Shown here in pieces: positions 1 to 8,075 of a DNA stretch of 64,000 nucleotides. The notes under the pieces were generated by a model. That model was not told the DNA's origin and ran no database searches. It was given only the letters and a program-made list of their open reading frames with translations. The translations under genes and the position numbers were made by a program. The DNA comes from Isoptericola dokdonensis DS-3 (GTDB lineage: Bacteria > Actinomycetota > Actinomycetes > Actinomycetales > Cellulomonadaceae): contig NZ_CP014209.1 of NCBI RefSeq assembly GCF_001636295.1, positions 3,348,001 to 3,412,000 on the forward strand. The letters are read 5' to 3'. Every line of letters starts with the position of its first letter. Within the stretch, counting starts at the first letter, position 1.

Positions 1-197
1 CCCAGCAGGCGCCGGAACTGGTCGGCGTCGTGCGGGGTGGTGATGACCAGGACGTCCCGGATCCCCGCCAGCATCAGCGTGGACAGCGGGTAGTAGATCA
101 TCGGCTTGTCGTACACCGGCACGAGCTGCTTGCTCACGCCGAGGGTGATCGGGTGCAGCCGGGTGCCGGAGCCGCCGGCCAGGATGATTCCTCGCAT
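1..197 (-). CDS. rmlA: Glucose-1-phosphate thymidylyltransferase, N-terminal part (cut by window edge)
   Basis: This is the first ~65 residues of a sugar nucleotidyltransferase; the rest lies beyond the left edge. It starts [18 protein letters not shown], which contains the signature G-G-x-G-T-R-L nucleotide-binding loop, followed by the [16 protein letters not shown] substrate-binding segment typical of RmlA/RfbA. The family makes dTDP-glucose from glucose-1-phosphate and dTTP, the first step of dTDP-rhamnose synthesis in the cytoplasm. It is divergent from the DUF2142 gene and beside glycosyltransferase genes, which fits cell-surface glycan synthesis. Family confidence is high; the 3' part cannot be judged. 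Confidence 0.9.
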   Translation of the reverse strand, partial: MRGIILAGGSGTRLHPITLGVSKQLVPVYDKPMIYYPLSTLMLAGIRDVLVITTPHDADQFRRLL

Positions 198-301
198 GGC
201 GGCATGATCCCACGGTCGGCGGTGGCGCCGAGGTGCGGGTCCGCACCGGGACGGCGGCCGTTCGGGCGGGGTTCACCCGCCGGACGGCATCGTTTGCGAC
301 A

Positions 302-1945
302 ATGAGCCCTGTGACGCGTGACACGCCGCCGTGCGAGCGTGCCTATCGCCGCACCCTCGCCCTGCTGACCCTCGCCGTGGCCCTGTGGGCCACCGCGTGG
401 GCGGTGCTGACGCCCGGGTTCCGGTCGCCCGACGAGCAGAACCACCTCAACTCGGTGGTGCGGCTGGCGTACGGCGGCGGCTGGCCCGCGCCGGGGGAGG
501 CGCACTTCGCGCCCGTGACGGTGCAGGCCGTCGCCGAGGCGGCCTACCCCGCGGACCTGCCGGGTCGCTGGCAGCACCGCCCGCAGGAGACCCAGTTCGT
601 CGAGGTCACCCCGGTGCCCGACGACGAGCGGGTGCGGATCTCCGCGCAGAACGCCCTGCCCGCCGCCGGGACGAGCGCCGACGTCGACCAGATGACCCAG
701 CACCCGCCCGCCTGGTACGCGCTCGGCGCGCTCACCCTGCACGCCACGGGCACGGCGGACGCCCGCTGGGACGAGGCGCTGCTGGTGCTGCGCCTGCTCG
801 ACGTCGTGCTCTTCGCCGCGACGGTCCCGCTGGCCGCGGCCACCACCCGGCGGCTCACCGGCTCCCGGTCCGCGGCGCTGCTCGTGGCGCCCCTGCCCAT
901 GCTGGTCCCGCAGGTGGGGCACATCCTCGGCGCCGCGAACAACGACGCGCTCGTCGTGCTCACGGGCGCCGGCGTCACCTACCTGGCGGCACGCGTCGTC
1001 ACCGGCGACCTGCGGTGGCGCACCGCCGTCGGGATCGGCCTGGTGCTCGGCGTCGGGCTGCTCACCAAGGTGATGCTCGCGTTCGCGATCCCGACGGTGG
1101 TGGCGGCCTACCTCCTCGCACCCGGACCGCGCAGCGCCCCACGGGCCGGTCCCCGGCTCGCGGCCCGAACCCTGCGCGGGTTCGTCGCCCTCGCGGTCGG
1201 GTTCGTCGTCGGCGGCTGGTGGTGGGCGCGCAACTGGCTGGTCGACGGCGCCGTGCAGCCCGTCGGCCTGCCCCGCGACTACACCGGCATGACCCGCGTC
1301 CCCGCCGACGAGGTCGTGTCCGACGCGATCGGCCGCACCGCGCAGGCGTTCTTCGGCAACCTGGCCTGGCTCGAGGTGCGGCTGCCCGGCACGTTCGTCG
1401 TCGTCGGCTCGACGCTGCTGGTCCTCGCCGGCCTCATCGCCCTCGCCCTGCCCGGCGCCCGCCGCGGCGCCCTCGCCGTCGCGCTGCTCCCCGCCGGGCT
1501 GTTCGCCGGCGTCGTGGTCAACGCCCTGCGGCACTGGTCGGAGACCGGGGTGCTCGTCGCGCTCCAGGGCCGGTACGTCTTCGGTGGCCTGACCGCGCTG
1601 GCCGCGCTCGTCGGGATCGCCGTCTGGCACGCGCTCGGCCACCGGGAGCGCCGCCTCGCCCGCGCCGTGCCGGTCGCCGCCGCGGTCTGCGCCGTCGCCG
1701 CGGTCGCCGGGCTGGTCTGGGCGTTCGGCGCGATGTACCAGGGACCCGGGGACACCGTCGTGGACGCCTGGCAGCGCTGGGTCGCGTGGAGCCCGCTGGG
1801 CGGCGGGACGCTCGCCGCCGTGCTGGTGGTGGTCGGCGCCGGGCTCGTGGCCGCGGTCCTGGCCGCCGCCCGGTGGCACCACGCCGCGACGACCACCGAG
1901 CGGCGGGCCGAGCCCGTCGGTGACCTGGCACGGAGCGGCGCCTGA
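302..1945 (+). CDS. DUF2142-family polytopic membrane protein
   Basis: A 547-residue integral membrane protein with about 10-12 hydrophobic segments. After the first segment comes SPDEQNHLNSV, matching the (P/S)PDE-x-x-H loop that marks DUF2142 proteins, and near the C-terminus LQGRYVFG resembles their Q-G-R-Y motif. DUF2142 proteins are glycosyltransferase-C-like membrane proteins of unproven reaction, usually found in surface-polysaccharide loci as here. The ATG at 302 has no ribosome binding site. A GACAAT box at 298-303 lies 7 nt before an in-frame GTG at 311, so translation may instead start at 311 on a leaderless mRNA. Followed by GT2/GT4 genes on the same strand. Confidence 0.75.
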   Translation: MSPVTRDTPPCERAYRRTLALLTLAVALWATAWAVLTPGFRSPDEQNHLNSVVRLAYGGGWPAPGEAHFAPVTVQAVAEAAYPADLPGRWQHRPQETQFVEVTPVPDDERVRISAQNALPAAGTSADVDQMTQHPPAWYALGALTLHATGTADARWDEALLVLRLLDVVLFAATVPLAAATTRRLTGSRSAALLVAPLPMLVPQVGHILGAANNDALVVLTGAGVTYLAARVVTGDLRWRTAVGIGLVLGVGLLTKVMLAFAIPTVVAAYLLAPGPRSAPRAGPRLAARTLRGFVALAVGFVVGGWWWARNWLVDGAVQPVGLPRDYTGMTRVPADEVVSDAIGRTAQAFFGNLAWLEVRLPGTFVVVGSTLLVLAGLIALALPGARRGALAVALLPAGLFAGVVVNALRHWSETGVLVALQGRYVFGGLTALAALVGIAVWHALGHRERRLARAVPVAAAVCAVAAVAGLVWAFGAMYQGPGDTVVDAWQRWVAWSPLGGGTLAAVLVVVGAGLVAAVLAAARWHHAATTTERRAEPVGDLARSGA

Positions 1946-2007
1946 CAGCGCGCGCCCGACCGCCGCACCGCGCCCGGGACGTCCGCCCCCCACCACCACC
2001 CCGTGGC

Positions 2008-2013
2008 TAGACT
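2008..2013 (+). promoter_or_regulatory. Candidate -10 box for the glycosyltransferase operon
   Basis: TAGACT fits the actinobacterial TANNNT -10 pattern and lies about 57 nt before the GT2 start, in the gap after the DUF2142 gene. No convincing -35 box was seen. It suggests that GT2, GT4, the fusion protein and the methyltransferase form one transcription unit. Confidence 0.35.
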
Positions 2014-2069
2014 CGCCGCCGTCGGCGCCCCCGCGCCGACGAGCGTGCCGCCGAACCGGAGAGGGCTCG

Positions 2070-3017
2070 ATGAAGCTCGTCGTCCAGATCCCGTGCCTCG
2101 ACGAGGCCACGACCCTGCCGCTCGTCCTCGCGACGATCCCGCGGGAGGTCCCCGGCTTCGACACGGTCGAGATCCTCGTGATCGACGACGGCTCCACCGA
2201 CGGCACCGCGGACGTCGCCCGCAACCTCGGCGTCCACCACGTGGTGCGGCACACCCGGACGATGGGGCTCGCGCGCTCGTTCCGCGACGGCGTGGACCTC
2301 GCGCTCGCGCACGGCGCCGACGTCGTGGTGAACACCGACGGCGACAACCAGTACCCGTCGGCGATGATCCCGGACCTCGTCGCGCCGATCGTCGCGGGCG
2401 AGGCCGACATCGTCGTGGGGGACCGGCAGACCGCCACCATCGAGCACTTCAGCCCGTTCAAGAAGGCGATGCAGCGGTTCGGCAGCCGCGTCGTGTCCGC
2501 CGCGGCGCACGCCGACCTGCCCGACGCCGCCAGCGGGTTCCGCGCCTACTCGCGCGCCTCGCTGCTGCGGCTCAACGTCGTCACGCAGTTCAGCTACACG
2601 ATGGAGACGATCATCCAGGCGGGCAACAAGCACCTGCGGATCGCCTCGGTGCCCATCACGACCAACCCGAAGACCCGCGAGTCGCGGCTGTTCCGCAACA
2701 TCTGGCAGCACATGGGGCGCTCCGGGCGGGCCATCGTGCGGAGCTTCATCATGTTCCGCCCGCACCTGGTGTTCCTCACCCTCGCAGGCGTGTTCCTCCT
2801 GACGGCGCTCGTCCCGGCCGTGCGGTTCCTCGTCTTCTTCCTCCAGGGGGAGGGCGACGGGCACGTCCAGTCGCTGGTGTTCGCCGCCGCGATGCTCGTC
2901 GGGGCGCTGCTGTGCCTCGCGCTGCTCGTCATCGCCGACCTGCAGCGCACCAACCGCACCCTCATCGAGGACTCCCTCGAACGGCTCAAGCGGATCGAGT
3001 ACGGGCGGGACGCGTGA
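2070..3017 (+). CDS. Family 2 glycosyltransferase with two C-terminal membrane segments
   Basis: A 315-residue GT-A fold enzyme. The N-terminus KLVVQIPCLDEATTLP is the GT2 start; VEILVIDDGSTDGT (residues ~35-48) and NTDGDNQYP (~89-97) supply the nucleotide-sugar and metal-binding acidic residues of the dolichol-phosphate-mannose synthase-like subgroup. Two hydrophobic helices at about 235-260 and 270-292 anchor the C-terminus. Such enzymes move a sugar from UDP- or GDP-sugar to polyprenyl phosphate or a growing glycan at the inner membrane face. The ATG is preceded by GGAGAGGG. The stop overlaps the next gene (GTGA). The exact acceptor is unknown. Confidence 0.88.
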   Translation: MKLVVQIPCLDEATTLPLVLATIPREVPGFDTVEILVIDDGSTDGTADVARNLGVHHVVRHTRTMGLARSFRDGVDLALAHGADVVVNTDGDNQYPSAMIPDLVAPIVAGEADIVVGDRQTATIEHFSPFKKAMQRFGSRVVSAAAHADLPDAASGFRAYSRASLLRLNVVTQFSYTMETIIQAGNKHLRIASVPITTNPKTRESRLFRNIWQHMGRSGRAIVRSFIMFRPHLVFLTLAGVFLLTALVPAVRFLVFFLQGEGDGHVQSLVFAAAMLVGALLCLALLVIADLQRTNRTLIEDSLERLKRIEYGRDA

Positions 3018-4240
3018 TCCTTGCCCTCGGCACCTACGACGCCGCCCGCCACCCGCGCGCCGGCATCCTCGTCGCCGGGCTGCGCGCCCGCGGGTACGCG
3101 GTCGCCGAGGTGAACCACCCGCTCGGGTTCAGCACCGCCGAGCGCGTCCGGATGCTCCGCCAGCCGTGGCGGCTGCCCCTGCTCGTCCTGCGGCTCCTCG
3201 CCTGCTGGGCGCTGCTCGTGCGCGGCGACGTCGCCCACCGGCGCGCGCACGGCGCCCCGGACGCGGTGCTCGTCGGGTACCTCGGCCACTTCGACGTCGT
3301 CCTCGCGCGGCTGCTCCACCCCCGCACCCCGGTGCTGCTCGACCACCTCGTCTTCGCCGGCGACACCGCCCTCGACCGCGGTGCCCGGGGCCTGCGCGTC
3401 CGGCTGCTGCACGGCCTCGACCGGCTCACGCTGGCCTGCGCCGACGTCGTCGTCGTCGACACCGCCGAGCACGCGGAGCTCGCGGCCCGGGTCGCCCCGC
3501 GAGCGTCTCTGAAAGTCAGGATTCAGCCCCCTGATCCGGACTTTCAGAGACGCTCGCGCGCTCGGGAGGTGGTCGTCGTCCCCGTCGGCGCGCCCGAGAG
3601 CTGGTTCGTCGCGTCGGACGGCGTTGCGGCCCCGGCGTCGTCCGGCTCGCCACTGCCCGACGACGGCACCCGGGCCGGCACGGCGCTGCAGGTCATGTTC
3701 TTCGGGCTGTTCACGCCCCTCCAGGGCGCGGAGGTCGTCGCCCGGGCGCTCGCGGACGCGCTGCCCCGCGCCGTCGCCGCGGGCCGGCCGATCACCGCCA
3801 CGCTGATCGGCACCGGGCAGGACCACGCCGCCGCCCGGGCGGCGCTCGCGGGCACCGACGGCGTCCGCTGGGTGGACTGGGTCGAGCCCGACGAGCTCCC
3901 CGCGATCGTCGCGGCCGCCGACGTCTGCCTCGGCATCTTCTCCGACACCCCCAAGGGCCTGCGCGTGGTGCCCAACAAGGTGTTCCAGGGGCTCGCCGCG
4001 GGATGCGTCGTCGTCACGTCCGACACCCCGCCGCAGCGACGACTGCTCGCCGGGCACGTCGAGCTCGTGCCGCCGGCCGACCCGGCCGCGCTCGCCGACC
4101 GGCTGCTCGCCCTCACCGACCCGGCGACCCTCGCCGCCGCCCACGACCGCACGCGCGACGCGCGGCACCTCGTCACCCCGGACGCCGTCGTCGGCCCGTT
4201 GGCCGACGCCCTCGCAGCCCGCGGGGTGGTGCCCCGGTGA
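3014..4240 (+). CDS. Group 1 (GT4-like) glycosyltransferase carrying an in-frame palindrome insertion
   Basis: A 408-residue GT-B fold glycosyltransferase starting at a GTG that overlaps the GT2 stop. The N-terminal acceptor half holds HLVFAGDTALDRG and CADVVVVDTAEH; the C-terminal half holds LQVMFFGLFTPLQGAEVV, ATLIGTGQD and GIFSDTPKGLRVVPNKVFQGLAAG, the usual phosphate/nucleotide-binding region of GT4. Between the halves (residues ~162-182) about 20 residues are encoded by a 59-bp inverted repeat and look foreign (RASLKVR..DFQRRS), directly before the conserved VVVVPVG strand. The frame stays open, so the enzyme may still work with an extended linker. Part of the surface-glycan operon. Confidence 0.85.
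   Translation: MILALGTYDAARHPRAGILVAGLRARGYAVAEVNHPLGFSTAERVRMLRQPWRLPLLVLRLLACWALLVRGDVAHRRAHGAPDAVLVGYLGHFDVVLARLLHPRTPVLLDHLVFAGDTALDRGARGLRVRLLHGLDRLTLACADVVVVDTAEHAELAARVAPRASLKVRIQPPDPDFQRRSRAREVVVVPVGAPESWFVASDGVAAPASSGSPLPDDGTRAGTALQVMFFGLFTPLQGAEVVARALADALPRAVAAGRPITATLIGTGQDHAAARAALAGTDGVRWVDWVEPDELPAIVAAADVCLGIFSDTPKGLRVVPNKVFQGLAAGCVVVTSDTPPQRRLLAGHVELVPPADPAALADRLLALTDPATLAAAHDRTRDARHLVTPDAVVGPLADALAARGVVPR
3499..3557. repeat. Inverted repeat A inside the GT4 gene
   Basis: The arms 3499-3516 and 3540-3557 are perfect 18-bp complements (core GAGCGTCTCTGAAAGT). The inner sequence is also imperfectly complementary, so most of the 59 bp could form one hairpin. The 16-bp core is identical to an arm of the intergenic repeat at 42608-42668. 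It lies within a coding region without breaking the frame. Confidence 0.9.
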
Positions 4241-5961
4241 TCACCCGTCTGCTCGCGGTCCTGCGGTCCCCCTGGTTGCGGTGGTCGTTCCTCGTCCTGG
4301 CCGTCGCCCTCGCCTGCTACGCCGTCTGGGCGGTGCGCGACGACCTCGCCACCGCGCTCGCCACCCTGCCCGCGACCCGCCTCGCCGGGGCGTTCGGGCT
4401 CTCCCTGGTCTTCGTGGGCAGCACGCTGCTCTCCTGGCGTGCCGTGCTGGCCGACCTCGGGTCGCCCGTCGGCGGTCGTGCGGCCGTCTCGATCTTCGGG
4501 ATCAGCCAGCTCGGCAAGTTCGTGCCGGGCGGGGTGTGGAACGTCGTGGCGGCCGCCGAGGTGGGTGCCGACCACGGGGTGCCGCGGGCCCGCACCATGA
4601 CGGCCACGGCGGTCGCGACCGGGATCGGCGTCGTGTCGGGGGCCGTGACCGGCGTGCTCGCCCTGCCGTTCCTCGCCGCCGACGCCCTCGGGTCGTGGGC
4701 CTGGGCGCTGTGGCTGCTCCCGTGCGTCGCCGTGCTGCTCCTGCCTCCGGTGCTCAACCGGCTCCTGGCGGCGGCGTTCCGGCTCGCCCGGCGCTCGCCG
4801 CTGACCGCGCTGTCGTGGCGGGGGCTCGGTGCCGCCGCCGGCTGGGCGGTCGCCGGCTGGGTGTGCGCGGGCGGCCAGGTGTGGCTGCTCGCCACCGGGC
4901 TCGGCATGCCCGCCGACGTGTCGAACCTCGCGCTCACCGTCGGCGGGTACGCGCTGGCGTGGACCGTCGGGTTCCTCGTCGTCGTGGTCCCCGCCGGGGC
5001 CGGCGCGCGCGAGATCGTGCTGCTCGCCGTCCTCGCCGGGCTGCTCCCCGACGCCGAGGTGCTCCTCGTGGTGCTGGTCAGCCGGGTCCTCGTGACCCTC
5101 GCCGACCTGGCCTACGCCGGCGTCGGCGCGCTGCTGCGGCACGGCGGGCGGCACTTCGCCCCGCTCCCGCCGCACGCGTGGCTGCGCTGGGACGTGGTGC
5201 GCCGCGCCCTGCCGCGCCGCCGTTCGTCCGTGCTGGAGATCGGCTGCGGCCAGGGCGCCGTCGGCATGCGCATCGCCGCCCGCCACGACTACACGGCCGT
5301 CGAGCTCGACGAGACGTCGTGGCGGACGGCGGCGGCACGCGTCACCGGTGTCGATCCTGCCGCCCGGGTCCTGCACGGGGGCGACGCCGTGCTCGGCCCC
5401 GACGAGCGGTTCGACGTCGTGTGCGCGTTCGAGGTGGTCGAGCACGTGGACGACGACGCCGCCGCGCTGGCCGACTGGTCCGCGCGCCTGCGTCCCGGCG
5501 GGATGCTGCTGCTGTCCACCCCGGCGTGGCCGGACCGGTTCGGGCCGTGGGACGTGCTGGCCGGGCACTACCGCCGCTACGACCCCGCCGACCTCGCCGC
5601 CCGGCTCCGGGACGCCGGGCTCGTGGACGTCGACGTGCGCTGCTACGACGCGCCGCTCGGCTACCTGCTGGAGGCGGTCCGCAACCCGCTGGCCCGGCGT
5701 CGGGAGCGGGCCGCGGCTGCCGCCCGGCCGGGCGCGGCGGACCCGGCGGACGCCGCGGCCCTCGCCGCCCAGACCGCGAGCAGCGGACGCCGGTTCCAGC
5801 CGTCGTCGCGTGCCGTCGGGGCGCTGGTGGCCGTCGGCGTCGCGCCGTTCCGGCTGTGGCAGCGCGCGCTGCCGCGCCACGGCACCGGCCTGGTCGCCGT
5901 CGCGCACGCCCCCGCCGACCGTTCCACCGTTCACCCCGCCGACCCCGCTGGAGGCACCTGA
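4237..5961 (+). CDS. Fusion: UPF0104/LPG-synthase-TM-like membrane domain plus SAM methyltransferase
   Basis: A 574-residue protein starting at a GTG that overlaps the previous stop (GTGA). Residues 1 to ~305 form about eight membrane segments with the pattern of the lysylphosphatidylglycerol-synthase TM/AglD-like family (GISQLGKFVPGGVWN, VVPAGAGAREIVLLAVL), which in glycan loci is often proposed as a flippase or regulator. Residues ~318-574 are a class I methyltransferase: VLEIGCGQGAVG is motif I, AFEVVEHVDDDAAALADW motif II, LRPGGMLLLSTP motif III. No stop separates the two parts. The methyltransferase half is strongly similar to the separate protein encoded next, indicating tandem duplication. 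Substrate unknown. Confidence 0.8.
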   Translation: MITRLLAVLRSPWLRWSFLVLAVALACYAVWAVRDDLATALATLPATRLAGAFGLSLVFVGSTLLSWRAVLADLGSPVGGRAAVSIFGISQLGKFVPGGVWNVVAAAEVGADHGVPRARTMTATAVATGIGVVSGAVTGVLALPFLAADALGSWAWALWLLPCVAVLLLPPVLNRLLAAAFRLARRSPLTALSWRGLGAAAGWAVAGWVCAGGQVWLLATGLGMPADVSNLALTVGGYALAWTVGFLVVVVPAGAGAREIVLLAVLAGLLPDAEVLLVVLVSRVLVTLADLAYAGVGALLRHGGRHFAPLPPHAWLRWDVVRRALPRRRSSVLEIGCGQGAVGMRIAARHDYTAVELDETSWRTAAARVTGVDPAARVLHGGDAVLGPDERFDVVCAFEVVEHVDDDAAALADWSARLRPGGMLLLSTPAWPDRFGPWDVLAGHYRRYDPADLAARLRDAGLVDVDVRCYDAPLGYLLEAVRNPLARRRERAAAAARPGAADPADAAALAAQTASSGRRFQPSSRAVGALVAVGVAPFRLWQRALPRHGTGLVAVAHAPADRSTVHPADPAGGT

Positions 5962-6698
5962 TGGCGACGCTCCCACCCCTGACCCCGTTCGGTGCGCTGC
6001 GCTGGGACGTGACGCGGCGGCTGTTCCCGCCCGCGTCCCGCGTCCTGGAGGTCGGCTGCGGGCAGGGCTCCGTCGGGGTGCGGCTCGCCGCCGCGGGGCA
6101 CGACTACACGGGCGTCGAGCTCGACGGGGACAGTGCCGCCGTGGCGACCGCCCGGCTCACCGCGGCGGGGCTGCCCGGCACCGTGGTGCACGGGTCGGTC
6201 GAGACGGCCGACCTGCCGGGCGGTTACGACGTGCTCTGCGCGTTCGAGGTGCTGGAGCACGTCGACGACGACGCCGGCGCGCTCGCGTCCTGGCTCGGGC
6301 AGCTCCGCCCCGGCGGGCTCGTCCTCGTGTCCACGCCCGCGTGGCAGGCGAGGTTCGGGCCCATGGACACCGCCGTCGGGCACTTCCGTCGCTACGACCC
6401 GCCGCAGATGCGTGCGCTCCTCGCCGACGCCGGGCTGACCGACGTCGGCGGCCGCCTCTACGGCGCGCCCCTCGGGTTCGTGCTCGAGTCGGTCCGCAAC
6501 CGGGTGGCACGCCGTCGGCTGGCGGCCGACGGCACCACCACCCAGGAGCGCACCGCCCGCTCCGGGCGCCTGTTCCAGCCGTCGTCGGCCGTGCAGGGAG
6601 CCGTCGTCGCCGCCGGGACGTGGCCGTTCCGCGTCGCGCAGCGCGCCCTGCCGCGCACCGGTCCGGCGCTCGTCGCGTGGGGCACGCTGCCCGCCTGA
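5961..6698 (+). CDS. Class I SAM-dependent methyltransferase
   Basis: A 245-residue soluble methyltransferase whose ATG overlaps the preceding TGA (TGATG). VLEVGCGQGSVGVRL is the AdoMet-binding motif I, GVELD motif post-I, CAFEVLEHVDDD motif II and LRPGGLVLVSTP motif III. It aligns through its length with the C-terminal domain of the preceding fusion protein, including the unusual tail SGRLFQPSS and LPR(T/H)G, so the two arose by duplication. Probably methylates a lipid-linked sugar or lipid made by this operon (inference from context). Last gene of the surface-glycan operon. Confidence 0.85.
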   Translation: MATLPPLTPFGALRWDVTRRLFPPASRVLEVGCGQGSVGVRLAAAGHDYTGVELDGDSAAVATARLTAAGLPGTVVHGSVETADLPGGYDVLCAFEVLEHVDDDAGALASWLGQLRPGGLVLVSTPAWQARFGPMDTAVGHFRRYDPPQMRALLADAGLTDVGGRLYGAPLGFVLESVRNRVARRRLAADGTTTQERTARSGRLFQPSSAVQGAVVAAGTWPFRVAQRALPRTGPALVAWGTLPA

Positions 6699-6754
6699 GG
6701 GCACCTTCCGGACGGCGGGAACAGATCCGGGGCCTCCGTTGTTGCCCCGGGCAG

Positions 6755-8044
6755 ATGAGTGCGACCTTCTCCTCCCTCAAGTACCCGAACTACCGGATGT
6801 GGTTCGGTGCTGCGCTGGTCGCCAACGTCGGCACCTGGATGCAACGCATCGCGCAGGACTGGCTGGTCCTCACCGAGCTCACCGACGAGTCGGGCGTCGC
6901 CGTCGGCATCACCACCGCGCTGCAGTTCCTGCCGTTCCTGCTGATCGGTCCGTGGGCGGGCCTCCTCGCGGACCGGCTGCCGCGCCGCCGCCTGCTGATG
7001 TGCACGCAGGGCGCCATGGGCTTCCTCGCGCTCGCCCTGGGCGCGCTCGTGCTCTCCGGCGAGGTGCAGCTCTGGCACGTGTACGGGTTCGCGCTCGCCC
7101 TGGGCGTCGCCACGGCGTTCGACAACCCCGTCCGGCAGACGTTCGTCGCCGAGCTGGTGCCGCCCGAGCGGCTCGCCAACGCGGTGGGCCTGAACAGCGC
7201 GTCGTTCAACGCCGCGCGGCTGGTCGGTCCCGGTGCGGCCGGGCTGCTCATCGCCGCGGTCGGGTCCGGCTGGGTGTTCGTCATCAACGGCGTGACGTTC
7301 GCGGCCACCATCGCGGCGGTCGGGCTGATGAAGCCGGCGCTGATGTGGGCCAGGCCGCGCGCACCGCGCGCCAAGGGGCAGATCCGCGAGGGCGTGCGCT
7401 ACGTCCGCAGCCGGTCCGACATCGTCGTCATCATGGTCGTCATGGCGGTCGTGTCGACGTTCGGCCTCAACTTCCAGCTGACGTCCGCGATGATGGCCCG
7501 CGTCGAGTTCGACCGCGGCGCCGGCGAGTTCGGCCTGCTCGGCTCGGTCCTGGCGATCGGGTCGCTCGCCGGCGCGTTGCTCGCCGCGCGCCGCGACCGG
7601 CCGCGGGTGCGGCTGGTCATCGGCTCGGCCTTCGCGTTCGCGGTCGCCACGGCGGTCAACGCGCTCATGCCGACCTACCTGGGCTACGTGCTCACCTGCA
7701 TCCCGGTGGGGCTGGCGTCCCTGACGATGATGACGGCCGCGAACTCCACGATCCAGACGTCCGTCGACCCGGTCATGCGGGGGCGCGTGATGGCGCTCTA
7801 CATGATGGTGTTCCTCGGCGCGACGCCGATCGGGTCGCCGATCGTCGGCTGGGTGGGCGAGGCGTTCGGCCCGCGCTGGGCGATCCTGCTGGGCTCGGCG
7901 GCGACGTTCGCCGTGGCCGTCGGCGCGACGATCTGGGCGATGCGGAGCTGGCGGGTCACGCTGCGCTACCGCGTGCGCCGTCGCCCGCACCTCGAGATCG
8001 TCTACCTGGACGCTCCCGCCGTCGAGGTGGCGAAGGCCGCCTGA
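6755..8044 (+). CDS. MFS transporter (probable drug/metabolite exporter)
   Basis: A 429-residue major facilitator of the MFS_3/enterobactin-exporter-like group with 10-12 membrane segments. It opens FSSLKYPNYRMWFGAALVANVGTWMQRIAQDWLV, typical of this group, and has the loop-2 motif GLLADRLPRRRLL and the FDNPVRQTFVAELVP segment. It acts as a proton-driven exporter in the cytoplasmic membrane; the substrate cannot be told. The start is the only ATG near the conserved N-terminus; the upstream ribosome binding site is weak. It is convergent with serC. Confidence 0.85.
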   Translation: MSATFSSLKYPNYRMWFGAALVANVGTWMQRIAQDWLVLTELTDESGVAVGITTALQFLPFLLIGPWAGLLADRLPRRRLLMCTQGAMGFLALALGALVLSGEVQLWHVYGFALALGVATAFDNPVRQTFVAELVPPERLANAVGLNSASFNAARLVGPGAAGLLIAAVGSGWVFVINGVTFAATIAAVGLMKPALMWARPRAPRAKGQIREGVRYVRSRSDIVVIMVVMAVVSTFGLNFQLTSAMMARVEFDRGAGEFGLLGSVLAIGSLAGALLAARRDRPRVRLVIGSAFAFAVATAVNALMPTYLGYVLTCIPVGLASLTMMTAANSTIQTSVDPVMRGRVMALYMMVFLGATPIGSPIVGWVGEAFGPRWAILLGSAATFAVAVGATIWAMRSWRVTLRYRVRRRPHLEIVYLDAPAVEVAKAA

Positions 8045-8075
8045 CCCGACGGCGGGAGCCCGCCCGGGCGGGTGC

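Noticed and set aside
134..2461. Very long minus-strand open frame opposite the DUF2142 and GT2 genes
   Set aside because: It is the antisense shadow of well-supported genes in GC-rich DNA: its composition is Arg/Gly/Pro/His-rich with no domain, and it runs through several real genes.
3544..5976. Long minus-strand open frame opposite the GT4 and fusion genes
   Set aside because: Low-complexity Gly/Arg/Pro translation and no recognisable motif; the plus strand carries clear enzyme motifs.
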